Positions 25,723 to 36,747 are shown, counted from the first letter of the stretch. The stretch: DNA of 64,000 bases from Brevinematales bacterium (GCA_026415355.1 JAOAHF010000008.1:1-64000), one strand, 5' to 3'. A program made the numbers and translations. Notes: a model not told the origin generated them from the letters alone.

Positions 25723-28700
25723 ATGAAAAATATTCTATCAATTTTTCTTTCACTTTTGGCGTCATTACTTATTTTCTCACTAACAGTAGCACAAGATATT
25801 AATACCCATATTCAAGAAACAAGTAAACAAGAAAATACAACAAGCGAAGAAGAAAAAGAATTAACAAACGATTACAAAGTAGATTATGAAAGCCTACTCT
25901 CAATAAGAGTAAAGGAAATTGAAGAAGAAACATTGCCTAACTATTTTGACTATGTTGTTGATGAAAAAATGCCACAGTTTGACCTCCAGAATGGTGATAA
26001 GGAATACATCCTAGAAAAATCAATTTCAAATATAGAAAGATTAGCAAACTACAATGAAATAGTCAAAGAAATACTAATCGAAGATGAGAAACAGAAAAGA
26101 GAATATTATAGGCTTGAAAGACCTATAGTTGCAGTTGATATCGAACAACTCGACAGTAGAGTTTTTGCTAGAGGTAATGTATTGTTTGGTTTATCTTATG
26201 GTAGCATAAGAAGAACACCTGACATCACAACTCCTGTTTCCTCTTTCATAAAGGAAAACTTTAATGTCAATCAAGATATGAGAGTTTTATCAACTAGCAA
26301 GATAGGTAACAAAGTCAGTGTAGATATTGAATTTGATCAGAAAAGTGCGATAAATAGATTTAACGTATCTTACAAAGAACCTGAAAAATCACCACAAACT
26401 CAACCACAATTAATTCAACAACAAGCAACTAATCAGACAAGAGAAGAATCATTTGTTAGAGAACTGACTTTTGGTGAGATAAGCTTTTCAAAATCTAGCA
26501 GTAAATATGTTAATTATACTGCCATTTCAAGATCTGCACAAGGTATAAAGTTTGTAGGTAAAAGAGACAAGTTTTCTATCGAAGCAATCGGAACACTTTC
26601 AACAACAGTACCTACAAAAAGATCATTTTCTGGAACTAAAAGAGTATCCGAAAGAAGTATAAGAGATATTGATTTTATAAAAAGAAAATTCTTCAAATTA
26701 CCTGACAATAACGTTGACGTAGGATCTATAGTACTTTTAGTGTCTGTGTCTTCTTTAGAACCATTTGACTTGTATATTGACGGAATAGCTTTCAGGAAAA
26801 TGATACCCGGAAATGAGTATATATACGACAGATTTAATAATGAAATAGAACTTAAGTACTCCTTAGATATAAACAAGTCTCTTGCTATATTTTACACACA
26901 CAGTTCAGGACAACCTATAACATTTTCAACTAACATATACAAAGGAACTGGCAGTGACAATAAAGAGTATCTATACCTTTTTAAACCAAGTATAGGATAT
27001 TCACCTTACGAAGCAAAAAATTTGTACTCAATAGGTACAATCGACATTAATCTATCTCAAGGTTTTGACATATATGTATATTTGACTTCTGATCCTAACA
27101 TATCCACCAGTCTTCAGTTCAAACCTTCTGACTATTATATTGATGTCACCAGAGGAATCATAAGATTCAATAATCCTCAACCTTTCTTATCAAATGCTAA
27201 CTATAATATATACAATTTGAATAGAGACCCTCTAGATGTTGAATCAACATACACATTTAGGATCAGATACTATGAAAACATAACAACTTACCAATTAGAT
27301 TTTGATATTGTAGAGGGTAGTGAGGAAGTTAGAATAAATGGAGTACTCATACCAAAGGACAAATACACCATATTTTACCCAATCGGTAGAATAATATTTA
27401 GAGATACAACACTCATAAACGAAGGAGATAGAGTAGAAATATCCTATGAATATAGACCTTTTTTTGGCGGTAGCCAGAAAATATCTTTAGGCACTATAGC
27501 GGAATATCAATTATCTGACTTTATGAACAGTAAGCTATCAACTGCTTTTTGGATTTCTCAAAGTGGAGGAACAGCTCCTAGACTTACATCTAGTACCCCT
27601 GAAACAGGAATAATAACTTCACTAGTAAATAGAATTGACTTTAAAAACCTCTTTAATATACAAAACAAAAATCTAAACACATATCTTGATTTTGAGTGTG
27701 CTGTATCAATAGTAAATCCCAATTCTTTTGGTGCAGTCATAATAGATGACTTCGAAGTTAATAAAAAATCATTCTTGCTGACAAAAGATGAAGATTCTTG
27801 GATTCTATCATCACCATCAATAAACGATGGATGCTTTTATACTAACAGGGGAAAACTCTACTACAAAGATTACAGACAGTACTACGCAAATGAATCTTTT
27901 ACTCTCATGTCTTATACCTGGAATTTACCTTCATCTCAGATATTACCATACTCACAGAAACCTGGACCTTACATAGCAAGTGGCGGTAGATTATCTCCTG
28001 GAGACTTTCCTAATGTATCTCAGTTTTCTTTGGTCTTTGACTATGACTTTTCTGACGGTAACTGGGTTGGTGCTATGTTACTCTTAAGTTCAGCAGGTGT
28101 TGATCTATCAGATATAAGCGAAATAATAGTTTCATACAAACTTCAGATGGACAACGATTTTGATAACAATTATGATGATAACAATACAAACAAAATTACA
28201 TTGCTCTTGCAGTTGGGTACCTTTTCGGAAGATATAGATGGTGACAATTTCTTAGACACTGAAATATCAGCATCTCAGAATGGTTTTGATTTCAATGATC
28301 CAACAAATGCTAATACAGTAATAACTAAGATAGGTAGTGGCAGAAAAGGCACAGGTAATGGTAGAATTGATACTGAAGACATTAACAAAAACGGACGTCT
28401 TGACAAAGAAGAAAATTTTGTCTCATTCTCTAACACTGTCGAAGGTAGTGGTTGGAAAAAGTTGTCTATAAATATAAACTCTTTATCGCCATCTCAGATT
28501 GAAATACTCAAGAAAACCTATCTATCCAGAATAATACTGAAAAAGAATGCTGGTTTAAAGGGCAGAGTATTAGTAGATGAAATTCAATTTAAATTTAGAA
28601 CAACAAGGAATTATAAAATCGATGGAATACTAGTCAGAGATCCTTACCAGATAAAATCTACTACTATCTCCGTATATGATTCCCCATTGTATCTGAAAAA

Positions 28701-31353
28701 CAGATTTTTCAACATAGAAGCAAAAACACCAGAAGAAAAAGAACGATTACAAGAGTACTCATATCTCCACGGGACAAGTGCAATATCAGTCTCCGAAGCA
28801 AAATCAATAGATGAAACATCACTAAGAATCACTTATTTTCTTTCAAACGTCTCTATAGATACTAATTCTGTCCCTTACGAAGGAGGAAGAGAAGGTGTTG
28901 TTAATATAAGTTTCAATAGCTCCCAAAACTTATCACCTTATTCAAAGCTAGTATGGTATCTTTTTATACCAACTGTAAATGAAGCAGGACAACAGATTAA
29001 ACAATCAGGAGATACACTCGAGGATGAGGTGATAGTAGTAAGACTCATATCAAAAGAAAGAGATTACTTTGAATTCAACATACCTATTTCAAGGCTTAGA
29101 AAAGATTATTGGAATAGGCTAGAACTCAGAATAAGGGAAGATTATAAGCTCATCCTTAATAACAATATCTATGATACAGTCTACCCGAATGTTGTAGGTT
29201 TTCCTTTATTTAGAGATATAAACGCCTTGGAACTAGGAGTTAGAGTTAGTGAAAATTCTGTCGAACCTATTAACATAGGAGAAATCTGGTTTAATGAGTT
29301 TTTCTTGACAGATGTAAATTGGTCTATAAGTAGCGCTATTAATTCAACCCTTAACCTTCAGTATACAGGTGACGTAAATATCTTTGGGATTAATATCATT
29401 TCAATGCCATATATAGTAATGTCTATTGAAAACATATTCCCAAACTTCAAAGGTACTGGGGGAAAGGAAAACGCAAATATCCTTACATATACTCACTATC
29501 ACTCTTCCGAACTATTCAAGATACTAGGACTAAATCACTCTTTCTCAATACAAAGAGAAAACTCAGTAAAAGATCCAACACTACCAGAATATTTACTCTA
29601 CAATAATACATCAAGAGCATTTAGATATTCCTTGAATGCTAAACACAATCTATCTATATTACCCACTTTATCTTACTCCTTCTCAGATAGACAAAATACT
29701 ATCTCACAAAATGGTCTTATAAACTTAGGGACTAATCTATTCATACAAAATACAATCTCAGAAGAAGTCGGACTGGATTCATCCATAAGTATATCTTACA
29801 ACTTATTATTGTTAAATAACACATTTTCACTTCGTAATACACTTGATCTTTCATCAAGTTATAATGCTAAAAACGTTAACACTAAAACCAATGATGTTTT
29901 TCTATTCTCATCACCTTCATTTCAAAATTGGGTTTATACTCTAGGACTCTCAAGTGGAATCAACTACCTATCTTTTGGAATAAACAACAACTTCAAACAC
30001 TCTGAGACTTTTTACACATCTGAAAACAAACCTATAAACTTCGTTGAAGAATTATCAAAGGTTTCTATACCCCAAAGAAATCAGTATTCTTTGAATTTAC
30101 TTTTCGAAGGGTTTAGAGAAAGAGGTATTAGAAGAGAAGTCTATGAAAGTGATACACTATCCATGTCTTATGCTAATCTTATGAACTTTGCTAATGTTTA
30201 TATAACCCCATCTTATGAGTTTAAAGACTTTAATTTTAATTACACTTCAAACATGATAAGAAGAGATATTCAAATGAACGGTAGAATTACGTATAAAGTT
30301 GATATAAATGTCAATAGATTGATATTTAGCATACTTTCTCTCAATTCATCACATAACACAACATTTTCTGCAAATAGTATCGACTACAATCTCAAATGGT
30401 ACGATTTCTACACAAATAACCTATACAGAGGAGTAATTGCAATACCTTTCTACGAATACATAGGTTTGTTTGGATATGAAAATCTGAGCAATGCTTTAGT
30501 CTTTGTATCCAACCTGTATAATTTAAGAAGCATAGTTAATCAATTTTCCTCAGCCGGTATTTCTCTATCACTAATACCACAAGAAGACATACTCTTGAGT
30601 CTGATACCAAGAAATTATTCTTTAGATTATTCAACTACTACAGTGAGAGAGCTTAGTAGTTTTAGACAACTAAATAGATCTTCTTTTTCTGCTGTTTCCT
30701 ACATCCCTATCCACAAAATAAACTGGTTTATATTCAAGCGATCAACTAACATCTCTGTAAATGATGTCCAAACCACTTTGTCAGTCATAAGAGAAGAAGA
30801 TCTAAACGCTTCGATACTCAAAACTACTGCAAGTTTCTCTTCTTCTTTTTCTGGGATTCTAGAGCAACAAAATAGTTTTTCAATATCCTATACAATATCC
30901 TATCTATACCAGGATATCATAACAAACTTGCCAAATTTCTACAAAGATTTCGGTATAGGACTAGTACCACCTCAAACACTCTTTAATTCAATATCTCACA
31001 ACGTAAGATTACTACTAACATTTTCATATACTTCTAACGAAGAATTTGATATAATATTCACAAAACTGAAGGCAAAATCAGTTATAGAAAATAAAGAAGA
31101 ACTAAACTTTTCTCTTGAAAATCCTTGGTACAACAATAATAAATTCACAAGTTTTAGAAGGAAAGTTTTTGAGCTGAATTTCTTTCACGAAACAAGTATT
31201 AATCTATCAGATTTTGTTAGATTTAGTGGATACTTGAAATTCCTATTATCTCAATTATCAGAAGTTTTCGTTCAGAATGATTTGGTAAACGAAAAGTTTC
31301 TTGATTATATACCAGGTATAGAAGTAGGTATAAACATAAGAGTAGTATTTTAG
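25723..31353 (+). CDS. Giant outer-membrane protein, SprA/Sov-like
   Basis: This 1876-residue protein has a signal peptide (residues 1-24, ending TVAQ), long beta-rich stretches and a C-terminal Phe, as in outer-membrane barrels. Several local features recall SprA/Sov, the barrel of the type IX secretion system. They are SINRFNVSY-like text near residue 205, repeated plug-like domains with strand pattern DRVEISYEYRPFFGG near residue 580, and IIDDFE near residue 672 with following WILSSP. They also include calcium-loop-like DIDGDNFLD and DINKNGRLD near 845 and 888. SprA is usually about 2300-2500 residues, so this one is shorter. The rest of a type IX system is not in the window. The family call is from reading only. 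Confidence 0.55.
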   Translation: MKNILSIFLSLLASLLIFSLTVAQDINTHIQETSKQENTTSEEEKELTNDYKVDYESLLSIRVKEIEEETLPNYFDYVVDEKMPQFDLQNGDKEYILEKSISNIERLANYNEIVKEILIEDEKQKREYYRLERPIVAVDIEQLDSRVFARGNVLFGLSYGSIRRTPDITTPVSSFIKENFNVNQDMRVLSTSKIGNKVSVDIEFDQKSAINRFNVSYKEPEKSPQTQPQLIQQQATNQTREESFVRELTFGEISFSKSSSKYVNYTAISRSAQGIKFVGKRDKFSIEAIGTLSTTVPTKRSFSGTKRVSERSIRDIDFIKRKFFKLPDNNVDVGSIVLLVSVSSLEPFDLYIDGIAFRKMIPGNEYIYDRFNNEIELKYSLDINKSLAIFYTHSSGQPITFSTNIYKGTGSDNKEYLYLFKPSIGYSPYEAKNLYSIGTIDINLSQGFDIYVYLTSDPNISTSLQFKPSDYYIDVTRGIIRFNNPQPFLSNANYNIYNLNRDPLDVESTYTFRIRYYENITTYQLDFDIVEGSEEVRINGVLIPKDKYTIFYPIGRIIFRDTTLINEGDRVEISYEYRPFFGGSQKISLGTIAEYQLSDFMNSKLSTAFWISQSGGTAPRLTSSTPETGIITSLVNRIDFKNLFNIQNKNLNTYLDFECAVSIVNPNSFGAVIIDDFEVNKKSFLLTKDEDSWILSSPSINDGCFYTNRGKLYYKDYRQYYANESFTLMSYTWNLPSSQILPYSQKPGPYIASGGRLSPGDFPNVSQFSLVFDYDFSDGNWVGAMLLLSSAGVDLSDISEIIVSYKLQMDNDFDNNYDDNNTNKITLLLQLGTFSEDIDGDNFLDTEISASQNGFDFNDPTNANTVITKIGSGRKGTGNGRIDTEDINKNGRLDKEENFVSFSNTVEGSGWKKLSININSLSPSQIEILKKTYLSRIILKKNAGLKGRVLVDEIQFKFRTTRNYKIDGILVRDPYQIKSTTISVYDSPLYLKNRFFNIEAKTPEEKERLQEYSYLHGTSAISVSEAKSIDETSLRITYFLSNVSIDTNSVPYEGGREGVVNISFNSSQNLSPYSKLVWYLFIPTVNEAGQQIKQSGDTLEDEVIVVRLISKERDYFEFNIPISRLRKDYWNRLELRIREDYKLILNNNIYDTVYPNVVGFPLFRDINALELGVRVSENSVEPINIGEIWFNEFFLTDVNWSISSAINSTLNLQYTGDVNIFGINIISMPYIVMSIENIFPNFKGTGGKENANILTYTHYHSSELFKILGLNHSFSIQRENSVKDPTLPEYLLYNNTSRAFRYSLNAKHNLSILPTLSYSFSDRQNTISQNGLINLGTNLFIQNTISEEVGLDSSISISYNLLLLNNTFSLRNTLDLSSSYNAKNVNTKTNDVFLFSSPSFQNWVYTLGLSSGINYLSFGINNNFKHSETFYTSENKPINFVEELSKVSIPQRNQYSLNLLFEGFRERGIRREVYESDTLSMSYANLMNFANVYITPSYEFKDFNFNYTSNMIRRDIQMNGRITYKVDINVNRLIFSILSLNSSHNTTFSANSIDYNLKWYDFYTNNLYRGVIAIPFYEYIGLFGYENLSNALVFVSNLYNLRSIVNQFSSAGISLSLIPQEDILLSLIPRNYSLDYSTTTVRELSSFRQLNRSSFSAVSYIPIHKINWFIFKRSTNISVNDVQTTLSVIREEDLNASILKTTASFSSSFSGILEQQNSFSISYTISYLYQDIITNLPNFYKDFGIGLVPPQTLFNSISHNVRLLLTFSYTSNEEFDIIFTKLKAKSVIENKEELNFSLENPWYNNNKFTSFRRKVFELNFFHETSINLSDFVRFSGYLKFLLSQLSEVFVQNDLVNEKFLDYIPGIEVGINIRVVF

Positions 31354-31446
31354 TAATAATTTTTTGAGTACAACAACAAAGCAAAAATTCCTCAATATCC
31401 AATAGAATTTAAAAAATACAGTACAGAGTCTATTTCCGAAACCAGT

Positions 31447-34400
31447 TTATGTCAAAACATCCTGAAGTCTGTAAGATACTATCTTTGATACACCTTTTTC
31501 TTCCATTGTGACACCATAGATATCTTGACATATTTCTATGGTAGATTTATTATGTGAGACAATTATGAATTGTGCTCTATCTTGAAATGCAAGAATAAGT
31601 TTTTTAAACCTCTCCGTGTTCTCATCATCGAGCGGAGCATCAACTTCATCCATTATAACAACCGGAGTGTTATTTATCAAAAGTGCAGAAAATATGAATA
31701 TTATTCCAACAAGTGCTTTTTCACCACCCGAGAGCAAAAACAAGTTTCTTATTTTTTTACCTGGTATATTAACTATTAACTCGATACCACCATCAACTAA
31801 ATCATCATCATTAATCTTAATTTCTACTCCTCCACCAGCAAAAACTTCTTTAAAAATGTTACTTATTATATCACTTATACTTGTAATAGACTTTGAAACA
31901 ATAGTATGTATTTCATTATCAATATTCCTTATCATATCTTCTATTCTTTGCTTACCTTGGAGTATATCATTTAAGTTCGTCATGAGATAATTATACTCTT
32001 CTTTTATTTTCTCGAACTGCTCTAAAGCAGATTCATTTATAAATCCTATTCTTTTGATCTCATTCTTAAGTTGTAAAATAATTTTGCCTATCTCTTCAAC
32101 ACTTTGATCAACACCAACCGATTCTATCTCATCAATTCTAACTCCATATTTCTCCAAAAACTCCTCTTCTAAGTTTTCTAAATGCTCACTTAATGTCGAG
32201 ATCTTTTGATCCAAAACTGAAAGTTCTTTTTCTATTTTACTTATTTCTTCACTCAATATATCTCTTTCTGAGAGAGCTTTTCTGTATTCTTGAGTCAGCT
32301 CTTTTATGGTGTATGATTTGTCTGAAATAAATTTTAAGAGACTATCTCTAGAGGCACTTAGTTCGTTTATTTGTGACGATAATATTTCAACTTCAGAAGT
32401 ATTTCTGACTATGTTACTTTCCTCACTCTTTATATCATCTTGTCTCGATTTTATAAATACATCAATCTTGTCAATTTCTTCATCGATTTTATTGATCCTA
32501 TCAAGAGACGAATTCCTATCGGAAGAAAGAATACTAGTTTGTATTTCAATTTGAGTAAGCTCATTTTTTCTATGGTATAAAGTTGAGCTAATAGACTGTA
32601 ACTCAAAATCAATACTACTAACAGAAAACCTTTCTGAGACCTTTTTCATAGTATTTTTTAACAAAGCATTGATATCTTCAATATCATTCTGAATATCTAT
32701 TTCTATATCTGGGCAGTACTCTTTCACCTCTTCCATAAGATTCTTTATTTTCTTTTCGAGATTTAACAATTGATCACCCAACAAATTTTTTTCATTCTTG
32801 AGCGAGAATAGCCTGTTTTGATATACCTTCATTTCGTTTATAGTTGCATTAATTTCTTTTTCATACCTTCTCATTTCTTCCGTTTTCACAGAAATAACCA
32901 GTACAGTTTCTTTGTATTTCTCTTTAAGTTGTGACAGAATTTCCTTTGAAGCCGTAAGTTTATGATTAAGTTCATTTATTCTGTTTTTTGTTACAACCAT
33001 TTTTTCATCTATCTCTATCTTTTTTGATAGAAATTCTGTAGCACTTGATAAAAATGGTAGAGTTTTTATATCTTCATATATAGAAAGTGACAGAGACTTT
33101 ATCTCATCAATACTGCTTTTAACATCGTTAATTGCAATATCAATACCTAGTATTGTATCACAAATACTAATAATCTTTTGAGATACAAAATCAACTTTAC
33201 TTATAAACTCCCCAACTCTTAATGCACTACTACTTATGTTATTTGAGAACTCTTTAAACAGAGTTTCAGAAGTTTTTGAAAGAGTGTTGATTAAAGATTG
33301 TAGATTATTTATCTCTATTTCGGTTTCTTGAATCATTTTTGAAACAGAGTTTATTTCCTTAGCCATCTCATCCTTATCAAAATTTAGTCTATTCAATTCT
33401 TCAGAAATTGAATTTCTCTGACTTTCTTTTTCTTTTAGCATGTTATCTAGATTCGAGATATTAGCTCCTAGTTCATCCATAGTTTTTGCAATCTCATAAT
33501 TTCTTGCATTTAAAAATCGTATACTTAGAAGACTATTTTCAATTTCTCTTAAATCATCTTTGATAATTTGAAATCTTTCCACTACATTGTTCTTCTCTTC
33601 TTCCAGTATTGCTTTTTGACGCTCAAGGTTGCTTATCTCACTTCTTAGGCTTTCTAGCTTAAAGTTGAGATCCCCGATTTCTTTCTCAATTTCTGATATT
33701 TTCTTAATTAGTAATTGTTTTTCGTTTAAAAGTTCTTCAATTCTCAAAGTTTCCTTTTTAATAGAGGCCTGATACAATTCTATTGTTTTTTTTGACATCT
33801 CTATTTTGGACTCAAGAGATTTTTTATCAATTTCTTTTGACTTCATCTGTTTTTCGATCTCACTTAATCTCTCTCTCTCGATAGAAAGTATTGAATTTTC
33901 ATTCTGTATTTTTTCATCAATAGTTGTTATTTGGCTCGAAAGTTTCTCTCGGATATGATATCTTTCATCCAATTGTCTCTGTAATTTTTCTCTTTCTTTT
34001 TTCAAGTGATTGATTTCATTTTGGTAACTTTTAACTCTTTTGTATATGTATATTTTCTCGAAATTCTCTAACTCTTCTGAGAGCCTCTTGTAGACTTGTA
34101 GCTTTTCCGATTCATTTTTGAGCCTCAAGTATTCTTTTTCAGTTGCTTCTAGTTTGACAGTAAGCACAGACAAATGGTGATTAATGTCTTGCAACTTTTT
34201 TTCTGCTTCTTTTTTCTTAAATTTAACTTTGGAAAGTCCTAAAAGTTCATCGACATAGTTTCTTTTCTCCTGGGGAGTACCTACAACAAGTCTATCCACC
34301 TCTCCCTGTCCTACAATAGCATAACCCTCCTTACCGAAACCCGTTCCAAGAAATAAACTAATTACATCTTTAACTCTAGCTTCTTGACCGTTAATTAGTA

Positions 34401-34740
34401 CTTTACCCTCTCCAGATCGGTAATATCTTTTAGTTATCTCAATTTCATCAAACGGCAATTGAAGTATCCTTGAAGTATTATCAAACGTTAAAGATACTTC
34501 AGCAACACTCAATGATGATCTATACTGAGACCCTGAAAAAAGAATATCCTCAAATGTATCACCTCTTAGCACTTTTAAACTACTCTCACCAAGTACCCAC
34601 CTTATTGAATCAATAATATTACTTTTACCACTTCCATTTGGACCTATTATTGCGGTAATTGGAGAATGAAACTCTATTTTGCACCTATCAGCAAAGGACT
34701 TAAAACCGAAGATTTCAACCTTTTTGAGAAAAACAGGCAT
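31447..34740 (-). CDS. smc: Chromosome segregation ATPase SMC, no visible hinge
   Basis: This 1097-residue protein compacts and segregates chromosomes. The head is complete: Walker A GPNGSGKS (33-40), the ABC signature LLSGGEKAL starting at residue 1002 and Walker B VVIMDEVDAPL near 1027. Between them lie about 800 residues of coiled coil. Canonical SMC has a globular hinge of about 120 residues with conserved glycines at the middle; residues 480-600, the exact midpoint, show only helical, Ser and Ile-rich sequence and no such glycines. Spirochaete SMCs can be divergent, so this may be a lineage trait. ScpA and ScpB are not in the window. GGGAGGGG precedes the ATG. Confidence 0.9.
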   Translation of the reverse strand: MPVFLKKVEIFGFKSFADRCKIEFHSPITAIIGPNGSGKSNIIDSIRWVLGESSLKVLRGDTFEDILFSGSQYRSSLSVAEVSLTFDNTSRILQLPFDEIEITKRYYRSGEGKVLINGQEARVKDVISLFLGTGFGKEGYAIVGQGEVDRLVVGTPQEKRNYVDELLGLSKVKFKKKEAEKKLQDINHHLSVLTVKLEATEKEYLRLKNESEKLQVYKRLSEELENFEKIYIYKRVKSYQNEINHLKKEREKLQRQLDERYHIREKLSSQITTIDEKIQNENSILSIERERLSEIEKQMKSKEIDKKSLESKIEMSKKTIELYQASIKKETLRIEELLNEKQLLIKKISEIEKEIGDLNFKLESLRSEISNLERQKAILEEEKNNVVERFQIIKDDLREIENSLLSIRFLNARNYEIAKTMDELGANISNLDNMLKEKESQRNSISEELNRLNFDKDEMAKEINSVSKMIQETEIEINNLQSLINTLSKTSETLFKEFSNNISSSALRVGEFISKVDFVSQKIISICDTILGIDIAINDVKSSIDEIKSLSLSIYEDIKTLPFLSSATEFLSKKIEIDEKMVVTKNRINELNHKLTASKEILSQLKEKYKETVLVISVKTEEMRRYEKEINATINEMKVYQNRLFSLKNEKNLLGDQLLNLEKKIKNLMEEVKEYCPDIEIDIQNDIEDINALLKNTMKKVSERFSVSSIDFELQSISSTLYHRKNELTQIEIQTSILSSDRNSSLDRINKIDEEIDKIDVFIKSRQDDIKSEESNIVRNTSEVEILSSQINELSASRDSLLKFISDKSYTIKELTQEYRKALSERDILSEEISKIEKELSVLDQKISTLSEHLENLEEEFLEKYGVRIDEIESVGVDQSVEEIGKIILQLKNEIKRIGFINESALEQFEKIKEEYNYLMTNLNDILQGKQRIEDMIRNIDNEIHTIVSKSITSISDIISNIFKEVFAGGGVEIKINDDDLVDGGIELIVNIPGKKIRNLFLLSGGEKALVGIIFIFSALLINNTPVVIMDEVDAPLDDENTERFKKLILAFQDRAQFIIVSHNKSTIEICQDIYGVTMEEKGVSKIVSYRLQDVLT

Positions 34741-34824
34741 CCATCCCCTCCCACGAAGAGTATTATATATGTCAATTCCAAATCTATTCTACTTACTCTT
34801 ACAAAAAACCAACTATCCATACAA

Positions 34825-36234
34825 TTATTTGAATTTTACTACAAGTATACAAACATCATCACTTATCTCCTGGTCTGAAAATTCTTTCAAATTTTCTATT
34901 AATTTCTCAACTATTTCTTTAGGTTGATCTTGATTTAAACTCACAAGTATATCCTTAAGTCTAGATATTCCAAACTCTCTACCCCTCCTGTCGATTTGTT
35001 CTATTAAGCCATCTGTATAAAGTACTAGCATATCACCAGTATTAACTGTTACAGACTTTTTAACAAAATCTATTTTCTCAAATATACCCAAAGGTCTTGT
35101 ATCCGCATTTAGTAGAATTATATCTTTATTTTTAACAAGTATTCCTGGAACATGCCCCGCATTTATGTAGTATAACATTTTACTCTTGGGAATATATGTA
35201 AGGATAAACAGGGTTATAAAAGTCATTAAACTTTCTTCACTATACAGATGTTTATAGATAAATGAATTCACACTCTTCACTACACTACCCAAGTTTTTAG
35301 GAGTTATAAGTATCGAGTTTATTATCGCCTTAACCATCATAGCAACAAGTCCTGCTGATACTCCTTTACCTGCAACATCTCCTATTGTGAATGAGAATAT
35401 ATTTTCACCTTCTATTATATCTAGGTAATCACCACCAATGTTATAAGCAGGAATGTATACCCCATAGGATTCAAACCACTTGTTGTTTATGTAATTAGTA
35501 GGTATGAGTCTGGATTGTATTTGAGATGCTATTTTCAAATCTTCCTCAAGAACTTTTTTCTTCTCAGCATCAGTTATGGTCTTAAACATCATACCAAGTA
35601 TATTAATAAATTGTGACATATAAAAAAGCTTTCTGAAACTGACTGTATCAGATCTAAAGAACACTAAGCCAATCAGATCATAATTCGGAGAGTATATCGG
35701 TATAATGAAATTAGAATCGGTTTCTAACATAAGCCTATAAGAGCTCTCAAAAACACTTTTAGGGACTAGTGTAGTATTATTAGTATCTATAAATGGCAAC
35801 CTAGCTTTATTGGAACTTATAAATTCAGATATAAGCAAACCATCTTTAGGTAGTCCCTTAAGGAAGTTAATCTTAGAATCTGTTCCTACTAGTTCGTAGA
35901 AATCGTGCCCAGTATCCATGTAAACAGAAACATTATTTACCTTTAAACCTATTGTATTGAATATACTTTTAATAACATTGAAAAAATCTTTCCTATTAGG
36001 AAAATCGTACATTCTTGTAAAAATTATTTCAACAAAATCTACCAGAAAATTCTTGCTTAAACTCAAATTGGCTTTGTATAAAAAAACCATCCCGATAACA
36101 GTCAAAGAATAAACCAGAATCATAATACTTGATAGATTGGGAAACATAAACGATAGAGATACAAATATAGATGAATATATTATCAAAGATACTAATCTTC
36201 CGTACCTTGAGAGCAGCAGTTTGAATATTATCAT
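34825..36234 (-). CDS. Membrane-bound SpoIIE/RsbU-type PP2C phosphatase
   Basis: The 469-residue protein has two N-terminal membrane segments (residues about 12-50), a middle GAF-like sensory region (about 70-215) and a C-terminal PP2C-type Ser/Thr phosphatase domain (about 235-469). The phosphatase motifs are IGGDYLDI, GDVAGKGVSAGLVAMM, NAGHVP, DMLVLYTDGL and DVCILVVK. In partner-switching systems such enzymes dephosphorylate an anti-sigma antagonist. The target is not encoded nearby. Its ATG lies 3 bp after the apt stop, with a TTG directly before it. Confidence 0.85.
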   Translation of the reverse strand: MIIFKLLLSRYGRLVSLIIYSSIFVSLSFMFPNLSSIMILVYSLTVIGMVFLYKANLSLSKNFLVDFVEIIFTRMYDFPNRKDFFNVIKSIFNTIGLKVNNVSVYMDTGHDFYELVGTDSKINFLKGLPKDGLLISEFISSNKARLPFIDTNNTTLVPKSVFESSYRLMLETDSNFIIPIYSPNYDLIGLVFFRSDTVSFRKLFYMSQFINILGMMFKTITDAEKKKVLEEDLKIASQIQSRLIPTNYINNKWFESYGVYIPAYNIGGDYLDIIEGENIFSFTIGDVAGKGVSAGLVAMMVKAIINSILITPKNLGSVVKSVNSFIYKHLYSEESLMTFITLFILTYIPKSKMLYYINAGHVPGILVKNKDIILLNADTRPLGIFEKIDFVKKSVTVNTGDMLVLYTDGLIEQIDRRGREFGISRLKDILVSLNQDQPKEIVEKLIENLKEFSDQEISDDVCILVVKFK

Positions 36235-36237
36235 CAA

Positions 36238-36747
36238 CTAATAAACTATAAGAGAGTATACAGGAATACCTATATTCTCTCTTCCTTTCAGAAAGGATAG
36301 CTCAACTAGAAAAGCAGCACCAACTACTTGCCCGCCTAGTTTATTCACCATATCTATCATGGCTTTAGTAGTACCACCTGTGGCTAAAAGGTCATCAACT
36401 ACTAACACTTTTTCACCATTTGATATTGCATCCTCATGCATTTCAAGAACAGCATTTCCATATTCGAGAGAATAACTGTAAGATATTGTCTTATATGGCA
36501 ACTTCCCTTGCTTCCTCACAGGTACAAAACCGCATCCTTTGAGATATGCTAACAAAGAACCAAATACAAAACCTCTTGCTTCGGGTGCAACTATCTTATC
36601 AATTTGAATATCCTTTACCAACTCATAAAGATCGTTAACAGCACTTTTAAACACTCTACCTTCTTTGAATAGCGTTGTTAAATCTCTAAATATTATACCA
36701 CTTATGGGAAAGTCTGGAACATCTCTTATGAACTTCTTATAGTCCAT
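36238..36747 (-). CDS. apt: Adenine phosphoribosyltransferase
   Basis: This 169-residue purine salvage enzyme makes AMP from adenine and PRPP. The PRPP-binding motif VVDDLLATGGTT is intact near residue 120. The N-terminal FPISGIIFRDLTTL and the APEARGF motif are typical of Apt. The ribosome site GGAGGAG precedes the ATG closely. It is followed after 3 bp by the SpoIIE gene, probably co-transcribed. Confidence 0.94.
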   Translation of the reverse strand: MDYKKFIRDVPDFPISGIIFRDLTTLFKEGRVFKSAVNDLYELVKDIQIDKIVAPEARGFVFGSLLAYLKGCGFVPVRKQGKLPYKTISYSYSLEYGNAVLEMHEDAISNGEKVLVVDDLLATGGTTKAMIDMVNKLGGQVVGAAFLVELSFLKGRENIGIPVYSLIVY

